This document shows positions 1 to 12,454 of a stretch of 64,000 nt of DNA, in pieces. The first letter of the stretch is position 1, and every line of letters begins with the position of its first letter. The translations under genes were made by a program, and so were the position numbers. Location of the stretch: the NCBI GenBank assembly GCA_949825065.1, contig OX463842.1, positions 48,897,011 to 48,961,010 on the forward strand. Reading direction: 5' to 3'. The notes under the pieces were generated by a model that ran no database searches, was not told the DNA's origin, and worked only from the letters and a program-made list of their open reading frames with translations. Source of the stretch: Odontocerum albicorne (Eukaryota; Arthropoda; Insecta; Trichoptera; Odontoceridae).

Positions 1-428
1 ATGTTAAGTACTAACTAACATGCATTCTTAAATGCATCATCAATGTACTCAGTCATCAGATACCGTCAAAGGGGTCCCGCAGAGGCATTGTAGTTGAAGA
101 ATTTCCTTGCATTGCTGCACGGAAGACAAATATGCGATGTGATAATTACCATTTGCCCTCTTCCACTCTCCTTTTAGACACCTCTCCCCTTTCTGCAATT
201 TGTTCGATCCCTCTTTTACTTCCACCCTGGGATAACGCCAGTAACCCCTACTAACTGATGTCAGGTGTGTTGGCAATTAAAGAGCAGCAGGATAAGATGT
301 AATTAAAATGTTGGGGGTATTTTTCAACAAGTCTAATGATTTTGATCCTTGAACGCGAGAGCTTTTCATTAGAATATTGCTTATAGCGTGAACTGAAATT
401 TGTATCACAATTTTATTTAATTGTTTAT
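1..428. other. Unassigned AT-rich sequence
   Basis: I see no gene or recognised element. A 75-codon open frame on the minus strand (49-276) has no motif I recognise and no supporting splice or start context. Confidence 0.5.
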
Positions 429-1070
429 TTATTTATTTAACACTTTTATTGCAATACAATCTGGCGGGCTTATTGCCCGGTGGCAATCTCTTCCAACCAA
501 CCAGACAAAAGTAAATGAAACAAGTTACGTGGTCGCATAAATCATTCAAATGACTATCCATCCCCACGAAATCCATAAACATATACGCGAGAACACGCCC
601 ACGAACCCCACAAAGGCGGACAATCACCCGAACATTATTTTTCATATAAAGTGAGATATCATCAATCAAAAGGAAAGGAAAGGATGGTGGAGAGGAAAGG
701 AAAAGAAAAATCAGGAATGAAACACGTTATTTTACTGACTAGAAATTAAGAGTTTTTTCAGTCGCTTCTTAAAGCATGCCAAGGACGGAGCGAGTCTTAT
801 ATTGGTTTGTAACTGATTCCAGAGTCTCACTGCATGGACAGTTAAGGACGACGTAAAGAAAGAAGAGCGATGAACTGGAAATACCAATAAACAATCTCTG
901 TTTGAGCGTAGCGCTAATCCATGATTGGAAAGACGCTGAAAATTTTCGGCTAGATAAGAGGGTGCGGCGGGACAGTTAAGGATATTATACAAAAGAGACA
1001 GTATGTGAATTTGGCGTCTATTTCTAACATTCAACCAGTTCAATGCCTTCTGGTATGAAGTTATATGATC
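429..1070 (-). mobile_element. LINE-A non-LTR retrotransposon, 5'-truncated 3' end
   Basis: Minus-strand copy of a LINE 3' end. The frame ending at 732 encodes LNWLNVRNRRQIHILSLLYN ... VRLWNQLQTNIR ... FKKRLKKLLIS, the C-terminal tail common to many non-LTR reverse transcriptases. It is followed by a 3' UTR that ends in the TTGGAAGAGATTGCC tail and TAAA-type repeats at 429-440. At least five other copies occur (4733, 7390, 11135, 27224, 34908). Confidence 0.8.
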
Positions 1071-1424
1071 GTACTTTCGTAGTTTCGTAATTGTTTCACT
1101 GCTTTGTAAATTTTTTTTACTGTTGAATTTTAACTATGAAATATTCAAAGCACTCTTCTGCCTAACTAGACCTTAAGACAGATATACTCACACAAAAAAT
1201 AAAAAAAACTCATAGATACCAATCATTAGTATAAATATACCAATCATTAGTAATAATTAATAATTAGTGTAAAAATACGAGCCTTGGGAGCCTTTTTACA
1301 AAGGATCTTTCGCTGATTTGTATATACAAAAAACTTTCATAAATCCACTAAAATCAAGGAAAACGGAACTGAACATGGAATACTTCTCAATTGCATGACT
1401 TTGACAATTTATTATATTTATTCA

Positions 1425-1590
1425 TTTTTTTTATTTTACACATGACAAGAAATATACATACTTTCCGAAAAAACAACAAGTAATTTAATTTGGACACACA
1501 ACTTTAATGGATCTGGGTTTGTTGCCTTTCATTTGTCGTGTCCCCAGTAAACACGTCTTTTGCCTGTATCTCACTGAGGACACATATGTT
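1425..1590 (-). mobile_element. LINE-B 3' tail copy
   Basis: Contains the block ACACATGACAAGAAATATAC ... GTCGTGTCCCCAGTAAAC, which recurs at 3255, 34780, 53850, 58065 and 62030. In the opposite orientation it ends in (TAAA)n, which is why I call this a minus-strand retrotransposon tail. No coding content is visible in this piece. Confidence 0.7.
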
Positions 1591-1669
1591 ACTTGAACCT
1601 TTATGTAATATTGTATGACATTACATTTTCATTGTATACAGTATAAATTGGTGACCTTATTACTATGTG

Positions 1670-1830
1670 GCGTTTTTTTAGCCAATCAAAAATATGTATT
1701 AATTATTATCTTAACTATAAACCGGTCTAAAATCATTTTTTTAAATATCTGAGATCCAAAGGAGATCGAATCCGTAACCTCCGGGCTAGAAGAGAGGCAT
1801 CTTATCAACTAGGCCACGAAAGTTGTTAAT
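1670..1830 (-). mobile_element. tRNA-derived SINE, decayed
   Basis: Minus-strand copy. A box-B-like segment (GAGATCGAATCCGTAACCTC as seen on the plus strand) is followed by the anticodon-arm and box A remnant (CTAGGCCACGAA). The LINE-A-like tail is mostly lost. It is not a functional tRNA because the D arm is broken. Confidence 0.6.
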
Positions 1831-2314
1831 TCTTATCTTCATGGTAATTTAATATTCATTTCTACATTCGATTTACATTAATTTTCATATCTCAGATTTA
1901 AAACGTGATTTTTTTCATTTACATACAAAGACAAAGCATTTTCCGTATCTGCGCAAATCATCTCTCGTTCAATCAATGTCCGTTTTGTTCGCGACCATTA
2001 AAAACGATGTCCAGTGTGGCAATAATAGCTGTAAATAATGAATCGCTACACATTAAGTCTAAATAGGTAGTGGTGAATAATTGTGGACATTAATAAGAGC
2101 TCTATCGACGAGTTTATTCATAAACTTATGAGCTTGAGCTGGGAGCTGATTAAACCATCAATTCCTAATCCTAAATTCGTTTCTTATCAGACAATCGTAT
2201 TCATTGTAGAATGGATCGAGTCAGGGCCGTTGTTTCAGTTGAAAATTTTAATTTTAGTGTAAATGACCGCGAAAAGAAACCGGCACAATTTGGTTTTAAT
2301 TAGTTTTTGAAAAT

Positions 2315-2850
2315 ATTTTATAAATATTATACGCATATAAGTACTTCTTCTCAGTGTCATGTCAGCATTGAATATCACCTTAGAGTAGGCATCTTTGTCC
2401 CCAGCAGCCCGAAAAAGATCCCTAACGCTCCTTATACCAGTCCAATCACGTATATTGCGGAGCCAGGAGATTTGCCTCCTGCCAACACCTCTTCGGCCTT
2501 CTATTTTGCCTTGGATGATCAGATGCAGTAATTTGTACTTTGTATTCCTCTAAATACATGACCCAAATAGGACATCTTTCTGATTTTAATATTATTCAGC
2601 AACTCCCTATCAACTTTGGCTGTTTGAAGAATCCTTGTGTTGCTGACCATATCCGTAGCATTCTCCGGTGCATCCACATTTCGAATGCTTCCAGTCGGTT
2701 CATACTACCAACTTTGAGGGTCCATGACTCCACTCCATGTAATAATAGTGACCAAACGTAGCATTTGACTAACCGTTCTCGAAGTTTCAAGTTTAGATTA
2801 TCATCGCAGAATACGCTTCTCATTTTATTAAAAGCCGCACGAGATGATGA
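2315..2850 (-). mobile_element. Non-LTR reverse transcriptase C-terminal remnant
   Basis: Minus-strand frames encode VWSLLLHGVESWTLK, EAFEMWMHRRMLRIW and, after a frameshift, GKIEGRRGVGRRQISWLRNI. These are typical of the region downstream of the RT domain in insect LINEs. At 2853-2940 a second fragment repeats part of the same sequence. There is no intact frame. Confidence 0.75.
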
Positions 2851-3254
2851 TGTTACTTTGCTTCTCTAAGTACATGACCCAAATACGACACCTTTTGGAT
2901 TTTAATATTAGCCAGCAACTCTCTATCAACTTTTTATATAACAAATACAAATGTTTAAGTGAAACAGTACTCTTTTAAATGGGAAAAAAATATTTTAAAA
3001 ATTGGTTGTCAGTCTGTGTTTTAATAATTTGTATTGTATTTCTTCGATAATATTTTATATACGCAGATAATGTATATTATGTTATTTACTTCTTTTTAAT
3101 ATAATCTGCCACTACCCTTCTTTTACATTGCTGTCTGTTGCAACTTAATTTAATTATTGTTTAAGAAATCATTTGTTGGCGTTGTCTTGTACATAGAATC
3201 TCGGTGCTAACATTAGAATATGCAAGTACATTTTAGACGTGGTGGAAAAGTGTT

Positions 3255-3415
3255 TTATTTATTTATTTTACACATGACAAGAAATATACAAATTTGCAAG
3301 AAAACAACAGGTAATTTAATTTGGACAGACAATTTTAATGGATCTGGATTTGTTGCCTTTCATTTGTCGTGTCCCTAGTAAAGTAGGCTTTTGCCTGTAT
3401 CTCGCAGAGGACAAC
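3255..3415 (-). mobile_element. LINE-B 3' tail copy
   Basis: Same block as at 1425, including TGTCGTGTCCCTAGTAAA and the CTCGCAGAGGACA end, with small differences. Confidence 0.7.
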
Positions 3416-3419
3416 CTGA

Positions 3420-3640
3420 GGAATATAATAAGGAATACGCAATATTCTCTATAACTGAGCAGTATTCTCTATATTCTATAACTGAGCATTATTTTCTATA
3501 TTCTATAACTGAGGAATACGCAATATAATACGCAATATTCTCTATAACTGAGCAATATTCTCTATATTATATAACTGCGCATTATTCTCTATATTCTATA
3601 ACTGAAGAATACGCAATATTCTCACTAAGGAATACGCAAT
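3420..3640. repeat. Minisatellite of interspersed short motifs
   Basis: Alternating GAATACGCAATATT and CTATATTCTATAACTGAG blocks are repeated about seven times with length variation. The two motifs alternate, so the array looks compound. Confidence 0.75.
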
Positions 3641-3879
3641 ATAAATCAAAATCTGGCTTATAATATAAGGAAACATTATGTATGATAGAATAAGGAAACT
3701 TGACATAAGATTAGATTGTTAATTGAAAGAATATGCAGTGCTTATAGTGAACAAAGGAACACTGAAATAGTCGGCCACAAAAAAATAATGAATGATGAAA
3801 GATTTACTGAAATCATATACAAAAGTAATATTGAAGGTACATCTAGTTTGAAAATATGTAGAAAAAGCGAAATAACCAA

Positions 3880-4130
3880 ATAAATCACATTGTGACTGAG
3901 AGAACGTCGTCGGTCGTTGCCGAGCCTCGCAGTCGAGGATCTCCTCGCCACTCCAACGTCAGTCATGAACCGTTCTCCCACGTCGATCGTGTGATGTTCT
4001 GGGAGAGAACAACCCGATCCTGCATGCGCATTCCCTCCCACAAATGTCACAGACACATGGTCCCTGCTGAGCTACCTGGCCATGTTGACGCATGTTCGCA
4101 GCGCGCTGACTGTTTTTCACACGTAAAGAG
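3880..4130 (-). mobile_element. LINE fragment with C2H2-finger-like tail
   Basis: Matches in reverse the element at 44395-44620. Shared segments include the TCGAGGATCTCCTCGC, GAACCGTTCTCCCACGTCGA and GGGAGAGAACAACCCGATCC regions. The zinc-finger reading frame is disrupted here, so only the nucleotide match is clear. Confidence 0.6.
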
Positions 4131-4394
4131 TGAAAAACCTTTAATAGGCGATTATGGATGCCGAGGTGTATGAAAGGTACAGAAGCGAAATAGATGTGCC
4201 AAGATAGAATTAAGCGAAGATCTGTTATATTGATGTTTCACGCAGAATTTCTTACTAAAAAGGATTTCTTCGATTCCGTTTCAACTTTTTCAATAATATG
4301 TGTTAAATAATTAAAACTGACACGAGAATGGTTTCAAGAACGCCCTTGATTTAGGCTTCTACGTTTGCAACATACATTTCTTTTTCATTTTAGA

Positions 4395-4640
4395 CAGCTC
4401 TGTTCTATTGTGGTGTGCACGTAGACCCAGCCGATGGCAAAAAGAGAAAAGAGCTGTCAAAGGAGTGTAAAATGAACGGCAACACGCGACAGCACCATTA
4501 CGCCACAGAATGTTCCTGGGTGCACGCGAGATGTATCGTGTATAGCAGGGGTAAACAAACAGAAAATAATAATTTCAGAAGTTTAAAAGTAATAACAGAT
4601 TTCAAAGAGCTCTGTTCTATCAATAAATAAAACAAATTAA
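4395..4640 (+). other. Unassigned 71-codon open frame
   Basis: Open from 4415 to 4630 (MHVDPADGKKRKELSKECK...). I recognise no domain. It may be a transposon fragment. Confidence 0.2.
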
Positions 4641-4732
4641 TGTCCTTTATTTAATTCATTTCTACTCTTTTTTTGACTGTCTGGTTTCATTCAACAAACA
4701 TCATTGTCTGATTTCATTTAATAAATACCTTA

Positions 4733-5035
4733 TTTATTTATTTATTTAACACTTTTATTGCCAATACAATCTGGCGGGCTTGTTTTCAGGTGGCTATCTC
4801 TTCCAACCAACCAGACAAAACGTGAACACATGCCCACGAACCCCACAAAGACGGACAATCACCCAAACATTATTTTTCATATAGAGTGAGATACCATCAA
4901 TCAAAAGGAAAGGAAGGGGTGGTGGAGAGGAAAGGAAAAGAAAATTCAGGAATGAAACACGTTATTTTACTGACTAGAAATTAAGAGTTTTTTCAGTCGC
5001 TTTTTAAAGCATGCCAAGGACGGAGCTAGTCTTAT
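4733..5035 (-). mobile_element. LINE-A 3' end copy
   Basis: Minus-strand copy retaining the 3' UTR, the TAAA tail and the FKK(R)L region, truncated near 5035. A 16-base stretch of the UTR is deleted compared with the copy at 429. Confidence 0.75.
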
Positions 5036-5394
5036 ACCTTCATAATGGTTCCGAAATATCTTTTAGAAGATGTTAGTTGGCTGAAACCTATCAATGTTCA
5101 AAAAGTGAATGAAATAAACTTAAAAAAAAGTATACGGTAACTATAATAGTATAGTTAGGCATGATAATATTAGGGATGAATGTGAACTCAAGACTGATGG
5201 ATTACATAAGATGAAGAAATTCACTCGGGTATGGTTTGTGCATGTAGACTAAAAAAATGCTAACAAAATTAATAGCCGTTGTGTAAGTTATCTATTCCGA
5301 AATTTTGAACCAAGGAATAAAAACTAGTTCGAAAAGCTAGTTAGAACAAAAGAAGTTTCATTTATCTCAAAATATTCCTTTTCCTTAACTATGA

Positions 5395-5530
5395 TTTTAA
5401 AGCTATCGATACACCTGAGCTTTTAAAGCAATCGATCCACCGAAGCTTTAAAGCAATTGATCCACCTTAAGATTTAAAGCAATCGATCCACCTGAAGCTT
5501 TAAAGCAATTTATCCACCTTAAGCTTTAAA
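5395..5530. repeat. ~30-bp tandem repeat, about five units
   Basis: Repeats of AGCTTTAAAGCAATCGATCC, each followed by ACCT or ACCTTA. Each unit contains AAGCTTTAAAGC-type dyads. Confidence 0.8.
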
Positions 5531-5661
5531 GAAATTGATGCCTGAATTATTTGTGTGAAAGTTTCAAATATAAGTATTTGCATTGAATGCATTTGCATTT
5601 GAAATATAGAACTGGAGAAGTATATTATGAATTCCATTGACGGCAAGGTGAACTCATGTCT

Positions 5662-5692
5662 CAATCTATCGATGAGAATCATCGATAGATTG
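5662..5692. repeat. Perfect 14-bp inverted repeat
   Basis: CAATCTATCGATGA, then GAA, then its exact complement. I see no element around it. Confidence 0.85.
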
Positions 5693-6530
5693 TTGACAAT
5701 ATTCTTACGACCAGATCTCTGATTTTTTCAACACATTGCTCGTGGCTAACAAAACAGTTTGAAGAGGCTTGTGGCCAATGGAAGCGTGAAAGACTATTCA
5801 CAAGAGGAAGAGTTGAGACTCTCATTGATATACGCATTGAGATGCGTTGAACTTAATAACTACTTTTCAACTCGCGGAATGCAGAGATGGATGGAAAGGA
5901 GTCATCTAGGACTATCATGGACGTCACAATGCTCAGTCATAAGCTACACGACATGAGAATGATGTTTAAATATAAATAGATAATTAAAGTTCTGCTTCGA
6001 TGCGGTATTTAACTATTTGACGTGAAATGACTGAAACGTAATAGATCTTAACATATTTTGTTTCTTTAACAAAAGGCTTTAAAGTTAGCCGACCCCTGAT
6101 GTACAGCCTACAGCTAGACGGGTAAACTGTAGCAGTTCCCATGTTTCCTTATTATGCCTGATAAGGATCGTTTTCTATTAGGAAACTCTGTGTATGTGGA
6201 TTATAAAACTTTTAACAGGTTTTACAGAACCAAGATACATTCAAGTTCATACTATTATACATTTCATGATTTATGATAGGGTCTTTGGAAGACGCCGGTC
6301 TAAGATATTGCGCGAGTGCTAAAATGTTTCCTGAAATGATTTCATATCTAATGATTATTACATTTCTAAGAGTCGTAACAAGATTTTTACTGATTTATTT
6401 GCTTTTTATTATTTCATTATCATATACAAGTACATATACCATCATGCGATTCCTCTGATGGAGAAGACAGAAAAGACAGATCACATAACTTTTTATCTCA
6501 ACAAATATCCTTCAAAATATTCGACATCTG
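5693..6530. other. No recognised feature
   Basis: Contains a 65-codon open frame at 5759-5956 without recognisable motifs. The remainder is AT-rich and closed in all frames. Confidence 0.4.
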
Positions 6531-6533
6531 ATT

Positions 6534-7280
6534 TTGCCTATTTTACATCCCAATAAATACCCGTCTCTTCTCCCTGGCTCCATCCCAACTCATTGTCTGC
6601 GAAGACTGTTGGGGTCAGCTCTCCTCGTCCTCAGGTGGTATGCTCTTCTGTCCCGGACTACATCCCCCAGGCCGTGCCTCTGCATCAGGTTGCACCTTTT
6701 TGCACCACCCATGAATTATTTGGTCTTCCTCTGGTTGTTATTCGAGGAAGATCCATGGAGATTGCCTGGTTCACAATGTGATCGGGTCCTCTGCGTCCAA
6801 CGTGCCCATACCATCTCAATCGCCTCTCCTCCATCTTGCTGTTGATGTCTATAACACCTAGGCTTCCACGAATGCGTGAGCTTTTTATTTTGTCTCTTAG
6901 GGACACACCAGCTGACCATCTAAGCATGCGCATTTCAGCAGTTTTTAGTTGCCTAGAGTAAGAGTTATACATCGTCCAGCATTCGGAGCCATAGAGGAGT
7001 GCGGGTCTGACAATCGTTTGGTATACTTTTCTTTTTAACTTTACTGGCATTTTCGGATCACATAGAAATCCCGTCATTGATTTAAACTTCATCCATCCCA
7101 CAATAATTCTATGTGTTACATCTGCTGCACATCCTCCATCGCTATGGATGAGTGACCCAAGATACTTAAAGGAGTCACAATTTGGTAATGTTTCTCCATC
7201 CATTTGCATTACGGGAGTGACAGCATTTGTATTCTCGAATGGTAGGTACATATACTCTGTTTTCTTTCTGCTCAGTCCAA
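6534..7280 (-). mobile_element. RTE/L2-like reverse transcriptase C-terminal fragment
   Basis: A 188-residue minus-strand frame (7251-6685) reads FKYLGSLIHSDGG, YGSECWTMYNSYSRQLKTAE, MRMLRWSAGVSLRDKIKSSR and RRLRWYGHVGRR. This is the standard block order downstream of the RT palm in RTE/Jockey-like LINEs. The palm itself (YADD box) is absent, so the copy is truncated. It is one of the least decayed coding pieces in the left half. Confidence 0.85.
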
Positions 7281-7389
7281 ATAAATACCCGTGGTAACTA
7301 AATAATTTACATGGTCAGAAAAATTATTTGATTCAATATTTATTAGTATAAAATTCATTAACAATACACATAATAAAAATGAAAGTGAT

Positions 7390-7605
7390 ATATCATAAGA
7401 AAAGAAAGGGCTATCGGGAATGAATCAGAAGACATCATGAAGAAAGGGATGATGAAGAGGAAAAGACAATCGGGAATAAATCACATTACATCACATAATT
7501 GATTTTATGAGTTTTTTCAATCCAGTTTTAAAACATGCCAATTACGGAGCGAGCCTAACATTGATTGGTAACTGGTTCCAGAGTCTCATTGTATGGCAAT
7601 AAAGG
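7390..7605 (-). mobile_element. LINE-A fragment, diverged
   Basis: Minus-strand match to the 3' part of LINE-A around the TTTTTTCAATCC ... AAACATGCCAATTACGGAGC region and the GTTCCAGAGTCTCATTG segment. It is more diverged than the other copies and its tail is missing. Confidence 0.6.
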
Positions 7606-8895
7606 ATGATATTAACGATATTTAAATTATGATGTGCATGAAATAGTACGCTGTTATAAATATCATTATAATGTTGAATAATAATTTAAATAAAATTATA
7701 ATTATTATTCAACATTACTATATAATGATATAATGTACATAACAGTATACTCCTTTATTTTTTGTTTGGTTTTGCTTGCAAGTGTTTTATATTAGTGCTT
7801 GATAGTGAGTAATAAATTAAACAACCACAAGTGGCGACGTACGTGTGAACCATCTGTTTGCAATATTCGAGTCCAAATCAACAAATCTAATGTATTTTGA
7901 ACTAACTTACAGCTAATTTAGCAGAATTTGCCCATTAGAGAAGACAAGTGATGTCTTTGTATCTATGTTTTTTTTTCTTAAATTCTTTCCTAGAAATAAG
8001 AAATTTAAATTATAACTTGCATGTGTGAAACATTGGTATATATTATATTTAACTGAAACAAATGTTGTATTTGCAAAAGTGTGAGAAATTTTCAAGTTTC
8101 CTAAAAAAATATTTCTCGCACGTTATTACGGTAAACGCTTACGTATAAAAAATGGAATACTTAAAAAAACTTTTAAGTTATTATTTTTTAAACGCGTATC
8201 TTCAAAAAACGGTAAATTGGAAACTGTCAACAAAGAAAAGAAGAATGATTGATGTTTTTTTTTTATATGTGGCGCTGGCGATGAATACTTATGTTTTCAT
8301 CGACTTCTTATCGTTTATAAACACTTTATTATTTCAGCAAAGAGTTCTGCAAACTGGAGGATAGCATTGAGTATTTTACGAATCAAGTCCTCCTTGGTGC
8401 AAGTTTCCGGGCTTCTTAAGCACTGCAGCAAGTGTCGTATAAACTGGTCATCACTGAAGATACTGAAAGTTAATCCGTCAAGCAATAATTATTTACTATT
8501 TTGCGATGTTGTTCTTGGTTCTTCTAATTCGTGTTCTGAGCTTGTTAAGATATGTTTAGGTCCTTTAGTGCAGGTTTAAAACAGGTGGTAAAGCATACAG
8601 GCAAATTGCACCCACAGGAGTTCGACGTTATCATGAATTAAAGACAGGAAAACAAATATTACATGTGATTAAGAATCACCTACAAGTCTCGATTAAACAG
8701 TGCATAGAAATCGTGAAAGCCTGTATTTATTGATTGGCTTGGAAGTTAGTAGTACGTCGGGAAGGAGGAACGGAGATAATCTCCGTGGCCTTTTTGCAAA
8801 GACGTCTGTTTATTTCAAACTTGAATGCTGCTGATGCAATTCCTCTTGCTAGGACACAATAACTCTGATCTGGATTTTAGTTAAGACCTCTATAA
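7606..8895. other. No recognised feature
   Basis: AT-rich sequence. Small open frames near 8152 and 8367 lack any motif or supporting splice signals. Confidence 0.4.
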
Positions 8896-9507
8896 CCCTT
8901 CCTTCCCTGTGATGTGTAACTAGTACACATTGCTTCTAAAAAGAATATCTCTATAAATATAATAAACACTGGGTTCAGATTTTAGATATTCCTCCGTAAT
9001 ACATTTACTCATTGAATGAAGAAATAATGTTAATAATAATAACAACTTATCGGCCACATCAGAGATATTTTGTGAAAATCGGGAATAAATTCACCAATAC
9101 AATCAAACGTGTGCCAGTGTGTGACGTAGGTATATTTATTCTAAAAAACCACTATGGGTGAGGAAACGACGCTATTCACGTCTCACTCTCACTCTACTTC
9201 AGTATATGGGAACGCAAGAAATATAATCTCAGTTCGCTCGCTTCTCTCGCTTCAGTAGCTCGCGGGCATTCATTTGAAGTGGTCTCTTCGCCCGTTTTGT
9301 GAACGTCGGTCGATGTTTTTTTTCATGTTTTCAGCAATTACATTAAAATATTTATACTTTTGACTTCAAATTTAATTCATTTAAGCGATTGGCTATGAAT
9401 ATTCTTATTTTTCCGATTTTAAATCGCTCATTTTGAAATGTGTATTGATGTGTATTGAATTCTCAATACCGGAACGCGCGGATTTTTTTAGCATAGGAAA
9501 GGAAAGG
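8896..9507. mobile_element. Non-autonomous TTAA-type (piggyBac-like) element, copy 1
   Basis: Starts CCCTTCCTTCCCTGTG and ends CATAGGAAAGGAAAGG, followed by TTAA. The left flank is ATAA, a decayed TTAA. About 610 bases, no transposase frame. Two further copies at 17307 and 37928 share sequence along their full length. Confidence 0.85.
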
Positions 9508-9727
9508 TTAATATCTTAATCGATATTTTGTAGAGATTTCGGAAGAGAAAATAAATCAAGTTGTACTGTATACAACGATATGTAATACAATACAAGAGGA
9601 TACTCACCCATGTAGTAGAGAGATACCAAATCAAGAAAACTACCGGTATAAACACTGCTCTAGTTCGATTTCCCTCGTGCCCTAAAAAATGTCTTTCTGG
9701 TAACAATATTAGCACACTCTATCTAGG

Positions 9728-9765
9728 CAACAACACTGGCACACACCTGTGTGCCAGTGTTGTTG
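9728..9765. repeat. Perfect 17-bp inverted repeat, 4-base loop
   Basis: CAACAACACTGGCACAC is followed by ACCT and the exact complement. As RNA it would form a tight hairpin. Confidence 0.9.
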
Positions 9766-11134
9766 TCTCTTTAAAGTATAAGCATAATCAACACTTGCAA
9801 TGACATATTGCGAGTTTCTTGCTTATTGTTGCGGTTCTGAATCTAAAGGCTCGATTAGTGAGGACGTTGTTAATATTGTCGTCCACCCACGTCCTAAAAT
9901 ACATCCATTTTTTTTAGAAAGTTATGCAGTTGAATTGAGTAATTTATATCTTTGATCATGTAATTGGCAACAATGAAGTATTTCTCCATAGGTAAAACTG
10001 CGAAAAATAGTTTCAGATTATTTAAAAAAATAAAATATGAGTATGTCTTAACATTATCTTTTTTTAAGAACTGTCGTCGTCTATCGAAATGATTTCGAAT
10101 TCGTAAATTATTAAAATACATCACGTATTTTTAGCTTGAATTAATAAAAGTATAGAAATAGTACCATTGAAATTTGACTAAATAAAAGCAGTTTTAAGCT
10201 TTTAAGCCATCTAATCTTAAGCCAAGACCAGATGAATTCTGAAGTGCTATGTTATATTACGTATAACACATATTACTATTTGTTTTTTTTATTATTTTCC
10301 CAGTTATTTAAAATTTTATCTGACTTCTGTGATATCTGACCTTCTATCGGTGTTACCGATATCCTTTGACACTCTAGTGCGACGCCAGCAGAGTTACTCT
10401 TCCCCCGGGAACAGTTTTTTTCTTTAAAGTATGACTACATCCAATTTATTTACGAGTATACGATCCCATTGTAAGATAATTTATATGTTCCTAGAGACAA
10501 TAGGGGCGGAGAAAGGATAACTTCAAGCTACTTTAAAAAAAAAACTTGTACGTAACAAACCAATAAACTTACAAGCGTCATATATCCACAGTGGTTACAG
10601 AAAGCCTTCATAGATTATGAGAAATTATCTATTACCTTCTAAGAAAATTATTTTTCCCCATTCCCTTTCATGGTTTTCAGTATATGATTTGAGTTAGATA
10701 CAAGTAAACGTGATTAACCAATGCAAACATGTAATTTGGACTAAAGATGGGCAATTTAATTAACGAAAGCTTCGATTTGATCTTAAAATAAGGAGCGAAT
10801 TCCGTTGATTGCCAAGTTGAACTCCATTTTGAGTACCTGGAATCGGGCGATAACCCTCCAACGAAATCGATTGGTATCTAAAGAGTGCTCCCTCACGTTT
10901 CGTCCCTTTCAGACCCTTTCAGTAGCTTTCAAAATGTTTGCAGCTTAATGTATATATTTTTCGTGACAAAATATCTGATTTTTCTCTAGTTATGCGGATA
11001 ACTCAAGTTCATCATTTCAATCAAAATTAAAGTATAGATCTTGGATGTCGACAAATAAAAATACCTGATATAATAGACAACCTCAGTGACTTAGATCGTA
11101 AACCGTCAGTTTTTCAACCAGTGGGCTGTGGATC
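9766..11134. other. No recognised feature
   Basis: Low-complexity AT-rich sequence with only short open frames. Confidence 0.4.
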
Positions 11135-11690
11135 CTTTATTTAACACTTTTATTGCAAATACAATCTGGTGGGCTTATTGTTAGGCGGCAATCTTTTCCA
11201 GCCAACCAGACAAAAGTAAATGAACCAAGTTACGTGGTCGCATAAATCATTCAAATGACTATCCATCCCCACGAAATCCATAAACACATACGTGAGCGTA
11301 TGCCCACGAACCCCACAAAGACGGACAATCACCCAAACATTATTTTTCATATAAAGTGAGATATCATCAATCAAAAGGAAAGTAAGGGATGGTGGAGAGG
11401 AAAGGAAAATAAAAACCAGGAATGAAACACGTTATTTTACTGACAAGAAATTAATTTTTTCAGTCGCTTTTTAAAGCGTGCCAAGGATGGAGCGAGTCTT
11501 TTATTGGTTTGTAACTGATTCCAGAGTCTCACTGCATGAACAATAAACGACGACGTAAAAAGAGGAGCGGTAAACTGGAAAGGCCAATAAACAATCTCTG
11601 TTTGAGCGTAGCGCTAATCCATGATTGGAAAGACACTGAATATTTTCGGCGAGATAAGAGGGGGCGGCGGGACAGTGGATCAATACTGAT
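11135..11690 (-). mobile_element. LINE-A 3' end copy
   Basis: Minus-strand copy. The 3' UTR (AATCTGGTGGGCTTATTG) and the RT C-terminal stretch encoding HGLALRSNRDCLLAFPV are clear. A few bases are deleted around 11450, which breaks the frame. Confidence 0.8.
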
Positions 11691-11978
11691 TTAAAAAAAA
11701 AAGTTTTTCAATCATGTTTTTACAGTCTCGTTAATATATTATATTTCCAGTACTCAGGTTTTACAGGTAAAACAAAAGTGTTATAAATTACAACATAAGT
11801 AATCCTTTTATGAATTTATAATGTCATCCAATTTCAATGTGTACTTACTCGTATAATAATTAGATTAATGAAAAACACAAAATGTGGATTAGTTATTGAT
11901 ATTCATTCAAAATATTTGTTTATATGGATTGAGTAAAAAACGACAACGTGTTACATTATTTTTTGTAATTTATTTTAG

Positions 11979-12100
11979 TCCAGCAATTTTTTTTACACTT
12001 TATATAACGGTATAGCCTTACCGGTTTCAAGGTTTTCATCTCATTATCAGGGGAGTACAAACAATACCATTATATAAAGGGGAATAAGCAGTGCTGGACT
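11979..12100 (-). mobile_element. Penelope-like element 3' region in an inverted repeat
   Basis: AGTCCAGCA at 11979 and TGCTGGACT at 12092 bracket a copy of the Penelope-associated 3' block. On the minus strand this reads CTCCCCTGATAATGAG ... CTTGAAACCGGTAAGG. Related copies are at 13436, 42260, 45090, 60895 and 61210. Confidence 0.65.
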
Positions 12101-12124
12101 AAACAAATGACAATGGAAAAAATT

Positions 12125-12295
12125 AGTAAAATAAAAAACTTATTTTATATTTTTGTGTTCACCACAGGTTTAATTGACGTTTAAACTAAGTTTATATTCA
12201 CCTGACGAAGAAGACGGTGGTCTTCAAAACTAGTTGTGAACCTAAATTAAACCTGTGGTGAACACAAAAATATAAAACAAGTTTTTTATTTTACT
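12125..12295. mobile_element. Foldback structure with ~50-bp arms
   Basis: Arms 12125-12175 and 12245-12295 are nearly exact complements (for example TGTGTTCACCACAGGTTTAA). The loop carries CTGACGA-AGAAGACGGTGGTCTTC-AAAAC, a Penelope 3'-end-like block also seen at 56874. Confidence 0.8.
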
Positions 12296-12454
12296 TATGT
12301 TTTCCTTTTATGTAAAAAATGGCCCCACAAAGTGAAACTAGAGTCTTTTCGAAGATTCAAGAAAAAATTACAATGGCTTTATACCTCCACAGTGTAAACG
12401 CCTTAAATATAAATAATCTTGTATTACACTTATGTTGTGAGTAGTAAAACTAAG

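Noticed and set aside
5759..5956. Possible small gene of 65 codons
   Set aside because: No recognisable motif, signal peptide or splice signals; length is within chance for this region.
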